DNA of 13,000 nt from an uncultured Eubacterium sp. (GTDB lineage: Bacteria > Bacillota > Clostridia > Lachnospirales > Lachnospiraceae), in NCBI GenBank assembly GCA_910584595.1, contig CAJUBQ010000118.1:1-13000 (forward strand), read 5' to 3'. A program made the position numbers and the translations under genes. Position 1 is the first letter of the stretch. Every line of letters starts with the position of its first letter. Of this stretch, positions 5,765-11,167 are shown one piece after another. Below the pieces are notes generated by a model. That model ran no database searches and was not told the origin of the DNA. It saw only the letters and a list, made by a program, of their open reading frames with translations.

Positions 5765-6578
5765 CTATACTCCCCAATCACTTTTTAAGCGGTTCAGCAT
5801 CTTCATTTCCTCGCTTGTGTCCTTGTCCGGGTTACTGTCCGGGTGAAATGCCTTTGATAATGTGCGGTAAAACTTTTTCAGCATGGCCTTGTCAGCTTCA
5901 TTGTAGTTACTGGCAGCAGTACCGCAATAACTACCGCCACTATATCCCCCGTAGTTACCATAGAATTTTTCATAATAACTACGACTCTGCTCCTGGCTCC
6001 TGCGCTCATATTCTTTTCTTGTCTTAAAATCTGCCTTAATCTTTTTCAGGTATTCAGGATTGCGCAATTTGCCGAACACATCATAGCAGCGGTTGTATTC
6101 GCTCCGGGTAACGCCGTATTTCTCCGTGAACTCATTTACCCTCTCGTTATGCTCCCTGATTATGCGGCGGTTCTCCTGCCTTGCAGCATATTCCTCCGTC
6201 TGTTTGTATTACTCCCAAATGCGGTCAACAATAGTCTGCCAGTTCGCTTTCTTCCAGTCCAAGCGCATCCGCTTTTGATGCCAGCCCACCAACAACAGAA
6301 TCCCCCGGCCAGTCGCCCCAGTCCACAACCACATAATATCCAATCGTACAAATTACAGTCTGTTTCTTCTTGACTTTCCCATTCTCCTGGTAACTCTCAT
6401 GTATGCTTATGCGATATGATTTCCTGATAGGGCGTTCAAACCGCTCTGCGCTGTTACGGTACTCATAGCTGCAGAACTCTTTACCGTCAGCCGTCCACCG
6501 TGATTCATATACCTCTATTCCCTTTGGCTCTCCTGCCGGAACCGTCTTTGTTGCTACTTCCTGAATGACACAAAACAT
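5765..6578 (-). pseudogene. J-domain (DnaJ-like) protein, broken by a frameshift and an ochre codon
   Basis: Reconstructed, this is one gene of about 270 codons. It starts MFCVIQEVATKTVPAGEPKG with an AAAGGA site 7-8 bp upstream. The N-terminal part has the WGDWPGD segment and ends in ...LGLEESELADYC. The frame then resumes as WQTIVDRIWE, a TAA at 6209-6211, and YKQTEEYAARQENRR. A glycine/tyrosine-rich linker (YGNYGGYSGGSY) leads to a J-domain core at the extreme C-terminus, YRTLSKAFHPDSNPDKD, which keeps the HPD motif that stimulates DnaK ATPase. The first lesion is a small deletion or frameshift around 6236-6243; the second is a likely CAA to TAA change. The HPD-bearing part lacks a proper start; a GTG at 6079 is the only nearby candidate. 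The family is frequent in Clostridia prophages, but its role there is unknown to me. Confidence 0.8.
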
Positions 6579-6609
6579 AATATTTCCTTTCCGTAGTTAC
6601 TTCGCCACG

Positions 6610-6873
6610 TTACACAATAACCACATACCCCCTGCCGATAATTCTGCCGCACCCCTGCCGCCGATTTAGCAGCACCCTCTTTTCATGTGCGCCTGCTGCC
6701 GGAATCATAAACGAATAATCGCCGTATTCCAGTTTTTCAGTTTGAAAAGAAATTTTCTGTTTCCTGAAATAGTCCAGTATGTGAGTATTTTTCTTTTCCC
6801 GGCTGTCAACCAAAATAACCATGCTCTTTGTCAGCTTCTTTATTTCCTCCACGGAAAATTTATATTGCTTCAC
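6610..6873 (-). pseudogene. ERCC4-type nuclease, N-terminal fragment
   Basis: The frame starts at a GTG (6871-6873) with an AAAGGGG site upstream and reads MKQYKFSVEEIKKLTKSMVI, then LVDSREKKNTHI and EYGDYSFMIP. VDSRE and GDY are the opening motifs of ERCC4/XPF-like nucleases. The ERK catalytic box and everything after it are missing; the frame instead runs into an arginine/glycine-rich tail (NRRQGCGRIIGRGYVVIV) unlike the family. I infer that an internal deletion removed the catalytic half. The start lies one base after the stop of the preceding gene, so the two are probably coupled. Confidence 0.65.
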
Positions 6874-6874
6874 G

Positions 6875-7210
6875 CTATGCGCCCCTTTCTTTCAGTTCCC
6901 TATCCAAATTGGCAAAAAACCGCCGCCGGAATCTGTAAAAACCACTCCGGCTAACGGCTGGCCTTTCCATTTCTCCAAGTTCCCACAAAATTTGCAGCCT
7001 GTCAAAAGACTTGCCTTGCCTGATAGACAATAATATCAGCGGTTCTATAAATTCAAATTCTTTGCAAGCTGCTTTCAGGATTTCAGGGGAATATACCCCG
7101 GCTCTGCATCCGCTTTGTAATTCTTCAAGACGCTGCTTTCCAATCCTGCGCTCTGCATTACTGAAGCATTGCATTGTATTTGTACCATTCTTGCGTTTAC
7201 CCTTTGACAT
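6875..7210 (-). CDS. Basic orphan protein of mobile elements, 111 residues
   Basis: MSKGKRKNGTNTMQCFSNAE opens a strongly basic protein. It has a central EILKAACKEFEFIEPLI segment, then FDRLQILWELGEMERPAVSR and SGFYRFRRRFFANLDREL. The layout is familiar from Clostridia prophage replication clusters, but I know no assigned function; nucleic-acid binding is a guess from the charge. A GGAG site lies about 10 bp before the ATG. The next gene's start follows its stop by one base. Confidence 0.75.
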   Translation of the reverse strand: MSKGKRKNGTNTMQCFSNAERRIGKQRLEELQSGCRAGVYSPEILKAACKEFEFIEPLILLSIRQGKSFDRLQILWELGEMERPAVSRSGFYRFRRRFFANLDRELKERGA

Positions 7211-7270
7211 AGCAAGCCACTCCTTTTATAATTTAATCAGGTTCGGGGGCTTGCTTAGGCAGGCTCTTTT

Positions 7271-7507
7271 TTATGTTGCATTTTGTTTCATTTCCTTGCT
7301 TTTCCTTTCCAGTTCATCAATAGCCGCCAGTAATAAGGCAATCGCCAGTTTCGCATTATCATACTTCTTTGCTATCTGCCCGGATTCATCAACCAACTGC
7401 TGCCATCTCTCATCTTCTGATTGCTGTATGCCTGCATATTTCTTGTAAAATTTCCATGCGTCCGTAAACATTCCATAGATTTCTTTCAATTCTTCATCCG
7501 TTACCAA
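7271..7507 (-). CDS. Small helical orphan protein
   Basis: I place the start at a TTG (7505-7507) giving (M)VTDEELKEIYGMFTDAWKF, because a GGGAGG site lies 9 bp upstream. An earlier in-frame TTG (7514-7516) abuts that site and is unlikely. About 78 residues, helical and charged: WKFYKKYAG, then KLAIALLLAAIDELERKSKE. Function unknown; this type of small protein is recurrent in Clostridia phage-like elements. The start lies inside the end of the upstream gene, so the two are coupled. Confidence 0.75.
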   Translation of the reverse strand: MVTDEELKEIYGMFTDAWKFYKKYAGIQQSEDERWQQLVDESGQIAKKYDNAKLAIALLLAAIDELERKSKEMKQNAT

Positions 7508-7748
7508 ATAAGCCAACCTCCCAACATTTCCGCTTTAGTAAATGGTAAACATCCGACAGCTTATCCCGGTTCTGAGGCTCCTGCCTTACCTCTGTTTCAA
7601 AATCCTGCTGCATTTCAGAAAGAATATTGTTCCTCTGCTCCACCGTCTTAATGCCAGTGATCCGCTCCCGGTATCGATCATAAAATGCTGTGACGGCAGC
7701 AGGACACCCCGGCGCATCCGCTAAACTGATAATTTTATTATTGTTCAT
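7494..7748 (-). CDS. Small orphan protein, operon member
   Basis: I choose the ATG at 7746-7748 (MNNNKIISLADAPGCPAAV); an in-frame ATG at 7758-7760 adds four residues. About 84 residues, mainly helical (DRYRERITGIKTVEQRNNIL, then SEMQQDFETEV). The start overlaps the preceding stop by 11 bp (ATGAACAATAA) and the end contains the next gene's ribosome binding site. The family is not recognised. Confidence 0.7.
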   Translation of the reverse strand: MNNNKIISLADAPGCPAAVTAFYDRYRERITGIKTVEQRNNILSEMQQDFETEVRQEPQNRDKLSDVYHLLKRKCWEVGLFGNG

Positions 7749-8259
7749 CCGGCTTTCCATCCTCCGGCGAATAAACCTCGCCGCCCTCTAATTCGTATCC
7801 GCACACATCATAGACAGCTTCATCTAATGGGGAAATTCCAAGTTCATGGTCGAAATATAGAGGATAAATCTCCCCATCGTTGCATAACGCATACATAAGC
7901 GCCTTGCACTTATAACTATATCCATCATCATCCCTCATTACTGCATACATATCATGCATACAAGGGAGAAGCTGCTTGATTTTAGGCACTTCTGTTGGCC
8001 TGCTCCATTTAATCTCCGTTTTGATTTCTCTCTCCTGATACCTTACATTTTCTTCACCAAAAGTATCCGTAAGTAGAGAAAGCTGTTCTTTGTCGAAAGA
8101 CAAATCATATAATTCTTTGCAGCTTCTGATATTCTCTATGTACACCTTTACAACACAATCTCCCGATGCATTGGCAAGAATTGAAAGCAACTCCCCCTCT
8201 TTTTCATAATAGGTTTCCGTGTCGCTGAATCTCACCCAAACTTCTTTTACCTTTGCCAT
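7738..8259 (-). CDS. Orphan acidic protein, 173 residues
   Basis: The ATG at 8257-8259 (MAKVKEVWVRFSDTETYYEK) follows AAAGGAG at 6 bp. A longer in-frame start exists at 8328 but lacks a site. Residues 30-75 read SGDCVVKVYIENIRSCKELY, then a segment ending LLTDTFGEENVRYQ; this loosely recalls the small beta domain at the end of bacterial polymerase III alpha subunits, a weak resemblance only. The C-terminal half is acidic with several Cys and Tyr. It lies just below the helicase and above the small coupled genes, so a replication accessory role is possible. Confidence 0.7.
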   Translation of the reverse strand: MAKVKEVWVRFSDTETYYEKEGELLSILANASGDCVVKVYIENIRSCKELYDLSFDKEQLSLLTDTFGEENVRYQEREIKTEIKWSRPTEVPKIKQLLPCMHDMYAVMRDDDGYSYKCKALMYALCNDGEIYPLYFDHELGISPLDEAVYDVCGYELEGGEVYSPEDGKPDEQ

Positions 8260-8460
8260 AATTTCTCCTTTCAATTTGTCTGCCTGATTACCAAAAAACA
8301 TAAAATTCCTTACATCCACTTTGCACACTTCATTATGTTAAAGTGCCTTGAAACCCCTGATTTTACTGGATTTGTGCAAAATGTGCATTTTACATGGGAC
8401 ATTCCGAAATTCATTCCTTATAGGGTTTTTACATTTGTTTTGCACATTTCAGGATTCTTC
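8260..8460. other. Gene-free stretch between helicase and the next operon gene
   Basis: No supported gene. It contains TGTGCAAAA/TGTGCATTT (8373-8390), a 9-bp direct doublet of the kind found at 4391-5764, and a pair of CATTCC motifs at 8400 and 8412. The sequence at 8358-8377 matches the left end (116-135) at 18 of 20 bases. These may be outlying binding sites of the same factor. Confidence 0.4.
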
Positions 8461-9528
8461 TTAGTCAAACGGTAGTGATTCCTGTCCCCTATACTCAATA
8501 AATTCTGTTTCCACGGTATAGCCCTTTACGATATTTTTTACGGTCTTTCCGTCTACCGTCCCACTGTTCGCAAACAAACCCTTTGTTTTAAATTCTGCAA
8601 AGAAATTTGACTTGTTTTCCACTCCGAAGCCGTTTTTCTCGCACCACTTTGAATAAACCTCGTAAATATCTTTTGCCTTGCTATTTTTCTCCGTCTTTGT
8701 CAGACATTCATTGATAAAATTTCCTATCTTGTCACTGTCTGTCCTATATGTATCTGTAGCTGCCTGCACTGCTGCCGGGGGCTTCAATCCCTCTTTGCGG
8801 TATAGCTGTAATCCCTCAATGCACCAGTTCAGGATACCGGATAGTTCCGCTTTATCTCTCAATCGGTTCTTTAAGTCTTTGTCCTGCTCCTGCGGTTCAA
8901 AATGTCGGTCAAAACTGATAACATTTATTCTGCCGGAACTGAAAACCGTATCATCCGTAATCGTTGGCAGATAATTTGTATTTATCACAAGTTTAAACTT
9001 AGGGATAAAGCTAAATTCCCTCTGGTGTAAATGTCTCGCCGTAATGCTGTCCCTGCCTAGCAATGACTTTAATAATGCTGTGTCAAATAGCATCCGTTTT
9101 GGCGGCTCACTGGCATTGCAGAACCTGCACCCTGCCAGCCGTGCTATATCTCCGCTCGCCTGTCTGCTGTCAAGATTTTGCTTTACTGCCAAACTCTCCG
9201 GCTTCATTGTCAGAGCATAGTCACCCAACAAATATATGATGGTTTCACAAAATGTACTTTTTCCGTTCCGCGTGGTACTCCCAAAGAGGATAAAGCAAGT
9301 TTCCTGTTCTGTGTTCCCCGTCAGTGAAAGCCCTGCTATCTTTTGGAGATACAACGTTTTCTCTTTATCGCCCTGCATGATTTCCAGTAAAAACTTTTTC
9401 CATTCCCTGCAATCGGCAGCAGGGTTATATTCAGCGTTGCATATCTTTGAAAGAAGCATATCGGGGCTGTGGCTCAAAAATACAGGCTTGTCCCCGGACA
9501 AATCCAGTGTGCCGTTCTGCAAATTCAA
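8461..9528 (-). CDS. SF3 (D5/P4-type) replicative helicase, N-terminally short
   Basis: 355 residues counted from a TTG (9526-9528), beginning (M)NLQNGTLDLSGDK. It is the C-terminal half of phage/plasmid primase-helicases, which unwind the element's origin. The D5_N-type region is followed by Walker A GSTTRNGKST (83-92), a Walker B-like segment RFCNASEPPK (135-144, acidic E141) and sensor KLVINTNYLP (179-188). An AAVQAATDTYRTDSD linker leads to a winged-helix-like tail ending LPFD. Family members usually carry an extra N-terminal primase part of 100 residues or more. Here the frame upstream of the TTG reads GKNWKNLL, still family-like, but hits a stop within about 20 codons. There is no ribosome binding site before the TTG, which overlaps the preceding stop as TTGA. 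A 5' deletion is likely. Confidence 0.85.
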   Translation of the reverse strand: MNLQNGTLDLSGDKPVFLSHSPDMLLSKICNAEYNPAADCREWKKFLLEIMQGDKEKTLYLQKIAGLSLTGNTEQETCFILFGSTTRNGKSTFCETIIYLLGDYALTMKPESLAVKQNLDSRQASGDIARLAGCRFCNASEPPKRMLFDTALLKSLLGRDSITARHLHQREFSFIPKFKLVINTNYLPTITDDTVFSSGRINVISFDRHFEPQEQDKDLKNRLRDKAELSGILNWCIEGLQLYRKEGLKPPAAVQAATDTYRTDSDKIGNFINECLTKTEKNSKAKDIYEVYSKWCEKNGFGVENKSNFFAEFKTKGLFANSGTVDGKTVKNIVKGYTVETEFIEYRGQESLPFD

Positions 9529-9668
9529 AAGATTTTTCCAATTTTTACCAGTGCGCCGGATTCTTTCGCTAATTTCATAACTGTGTTAATTCCCATGTTG
9601 CTTTTTTCTGCCGTCTGTCGGTATGTAAGCAGTTCCCCGTTAAAATTCCTGTTTTTCAACTCGTTCAT
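9525..9668 (-). pseudogene. xis: Excisionase-like HTH protein, C-terminally truncated
   Basis: 47 residues. MNELKNRNFNGELLTYRQTA leads into GINTVMKLAKESGALVKIGK, the winged-helix recognition segment typical of small excisionase/MerR-like proteins. The family normally continues after KIGK with an aromatic/basic wing and one more helix; here the frame stops two residues later (IF, TGA at 9525-9527). AGAAAGG lies about 9 bp upstream of the ATG. Xis directs integrase toward excision. Position next to a divergent regulator and before the helicase matches Gram-positive phage satellites. The lost C-terminus coincides with the lost helicase N-terminus, so one deletion may explain both. Confidence 0.7.
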
Positions 9669-9698
9669 AATAATTTACCTTTCTTTGTGTTTTTAACG

Positions 9699-9764
9699 TT
9701 GCGCTCCGTCTATATCCATGATATAATAGTTAAAAGTAAAAATCTATTCACTGTTTTATATCAT
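9699..9764 (+). promoter_or_regulatory. Regulator promoter and divergent operator
   Basis: For the plus-strand regulator, TTGCGC (9699-9704) and TATAAT (9722-9727) are separated by 17 bp. ATGATATAA (9718-9726), overlapping that -10, is repeated inverted as TTATATCAT (9756-9764), 38 bp centre to centre. This suits a repressor that controls its own gene and the leftward xis-helicase operon from one intergenic region. Confidence 0.6.
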
Positions 9765-9795
9765 AATTTAATATGAAAGGAAATTATAGTAAAAT

Positions 9796-10485
9796 ATGAT
9801 TTACAATAGTGTAGAAGACATTAACGCTGAAAAAATCAACACAAGAATCAAGGATGCTATCAAAGAATGGGGATCGCAAGACGATTTTTTTAATGACATT
9901 TCATACTCAAAACAATCATTTCATAAATGCGTAAGGGAAAATTCAATACTGCCGCTATCAGTCCTACTTGAAATTGCAAAGAAATTAGATTGTGATATGG
10001 GTTATCTGCTCTGTGAATATGATGAAAAGCGGCATATTGTGGCAGATGTGAAAGAAGCTACTGGACTATCATCAGATGTAATTGACATTATACTCAACAT
10101 GAAAGACTCTTTTCTAAAGCTGTCAGTCCTTAATGACTTGCTGAAAGATGATTATTTCCTGGCAATAATAAATCTGCTTCATATGGCAGATTATCACTAT
10201 GAAAAAGGAATGGAACTAGATAAGATAGAGGATAAAGTTGCATCCGATTACAAAAAAGCTGAAACCTTAGAAGAAAAAGAAAAATTTGAAAAACGTTACA
10301 ATGATTATAGAGCCGAACACAAATTGCATGATGCAAACGCTTTGGCAAACCGCTATCGCCTTACAGTTGCCTTTTCCAGACTGTTAGACAAAAGATATAA
10401 AGCGTTGCCGGATATTGATATTACTGATTCAGAATCCAACTGGAAACAGACTAACCCCAAATTCAAGCATCCGATTTTATTTTAG
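9796..10485 (+). CDS. XRE-type regulator of the element (master repressor candidate)
   Basis: 229 residues. The N-terminal HTH (about 10-75) includes INTRIKDAIKEW, SYSKQSFHKCVRENS as the turn and recognition helix, and PLSVLLEIAKKLDCDMGYLL. A helical regulatory region follows, with ATGLSSDVIDIILNMKDSFL and a charged KKAETLEEKEKFEKRYNDYR stretch. There is no LexA/CI peptidase motif, so relief from repression would need a partner protein, as with Stl-type repressors of phage satellites (analogy only). AAAGGA lies about 14 bp before the ATG, a long spacing. It is divergent from xis. It is followed by a strong terminator. Confidence 0.8.
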   Translation: MIYNSVEDINAEKINTRIKDAIKEWGSQDDFFNDISYSKQSFHKCVRENSILPLSVLLEIAKKLDCDMGYLLCEYDEKRHIVADVKEATGLSSDVIDIILNMKDSFLKLSVLNDLLKDDYFLAIINLLHMADYHYEKGMELDKIEDKVASDYKKAETLEEKEKFEKRYNDYRAEHKLHDANALANRYRLTVAFSRLLDKRYKALPDIDITDSESNWKQTNPKFKHPILF

Positions 10486-10534
10486 CAGAACGTGAAAAGC
10501 ACCCCGATACCAATTAAGGCATTGGACGCACCAC

Positions 10535-10571
10535 AAAAGCCCCTCATGGCAGCAGTCATAAAGGGGCTTTA
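10535..10571 (+). terminator. Terminator after the regulator
   Basis: AAAGCCCCT (10536-10544) pairs perfectly with AGGGGCTTT (10562-10570). The loop contains a GGCAGCAG octamer (10548-10555). It ends the regulator transcript 50 bp after its stop and may shield the element from host transcription. Confidence 0.75.
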
Positions 10572-10587
10572 AATATATAAAAATGGG

Positions 10588-10605
10588 GTATTTATTGGGG
10601 TAAAA
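10588..10605. promoter_or_regulatory. GGGGTA pair, right-end integrase arm-type sites
   Basis: GGGGTATTT (from 10588) and GGGGTAAAA (from 10600) lie 12 bp apart, in the same orientation as the three copies at 202-230. They are 60-80 bp inside the right core. Arm-type binding sites are the likely role. Confidence 0.4.
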
Positions 10606-10611
10606 TATCTT

Positions 10612-10695
10612 TTAGAGTAGCCATAAGCCGCATAAATAAAGGCTTCTTCGCTGAATCCGTTTGGACATGATGTCCAAAAGCTGTAAGTTCTGCAT
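10612..10695 (-). pseudogene. Host gene 5' end, cut by the element
   Basis: The minus-strand frame MQNLQLLDIMSKRIQRRSLY runs from the ATG at 10693-10695 through the attachment core, then into element sequence, and stops at 10612-10614. Up to the core it aligns in frame with the remainder at the left edge of the window. No ribosome binding site is seen, and a palindromic repeat lies just upstream, so the original start signals may also have been displaced. Confidence 0.4.
10660..10678. other. Candidate right attachment core (attR)
   Basis: TTTGGACAT and ATGTCCAAA form a perfect palindrome around a single G. It contains the GACATGATGT shared with 48-57. It marks the boundary between element and host at this end. 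A repressor operator is the alternative reading. Confidence 0.45.
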
Positions 10696-10707
10696 GATTC
10701 AAATATA

Positions 10708-10877
10708 CGCTAGAGCGTGTTTGAAAAATGCTTTCCGTGAGATGTGCTTCACACTTTGTGGAGAATTCATCCCAAATTTATGAGTCGTAGCGGGCTACGT
10801 TGATTAAATTTGGGATAAATTCTCCGCATAGTGGGGAGTGCAGATCGCGGGAATGATTTTTCAAACACGCTCTAGCG
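10708..10877. mobile_element. 170-bp MITE-like palindromic element
   Basis: Terminal inverted repeats of 22 bp match perfectly (10708-10729 with 10856-10877; they contain GAGCGTGTTTGAAAAAT). An inner inverted pair (10760-10780 with 10805-10825, around ATCCCAAATTTA) has one mismatch, and a CGTAG/CTACG centre closes the fold. No gene fits inside. If the repeat begins at GAGCGTG, it is flanked by TA on both sides, the duplication made by IS630/Tc1-mariner-type transposases. A non-autonomous IS630-like MITE is therefore the favoured call. It sits beside the interrupted host gene, outside the element. Confidence 0.65.
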
Positions 10878-10920
10878 CTCCAAAGCAGGCTTGTAAAGAG
10901 ATACGGCGTGGTATAAGCAG

Positions 10921-10960
10921 AAGCGGCAAAAGCCTTGAAAATCAAGGGTTTCTGCCGCTT
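10921..10960. repeat. Long hairpin, possible bidirectional terminator
   Basis: AAGCGGCAAAAGCCTTGA pairs with TCAAGGGTTTCTGCCGCTT with few mismatches around a short A loop. No long T run follows on either strand, so terminator strength is uncertain. A second hairpin (about 11039-11069, GGGTATTTT with AAAATACCC) lies nearer the agmatine deiminase gene and may end its transcript. The rest of 10878-11167 shows no gene. Confidence 0.5.
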
Positions 10961-11167
10961 TCTATAAAGACTTGTGAGAAGTTATAAGATAATTTGCGTC
11001 TATGAAATCAATAAAAAATAGTAGAAGAAAAGATATGCCCCGGGTATTTTGAAGAAAAATACCCAGGGGGTTCATCATTGATACAGCCACGCATAATGCT
11101 GCCGTGAAAACTTTATGCGCATTCTATGCTGACATACAGGCGGCAGCAAAAGCAGTAGTCATTATTG

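Noticed and set aside
10486..10700. tRNA gene as the integration target
   Set aside because: No cloverleaf or T-loop sequence could be found near either candidate core; the host frame restored across the core fits better.
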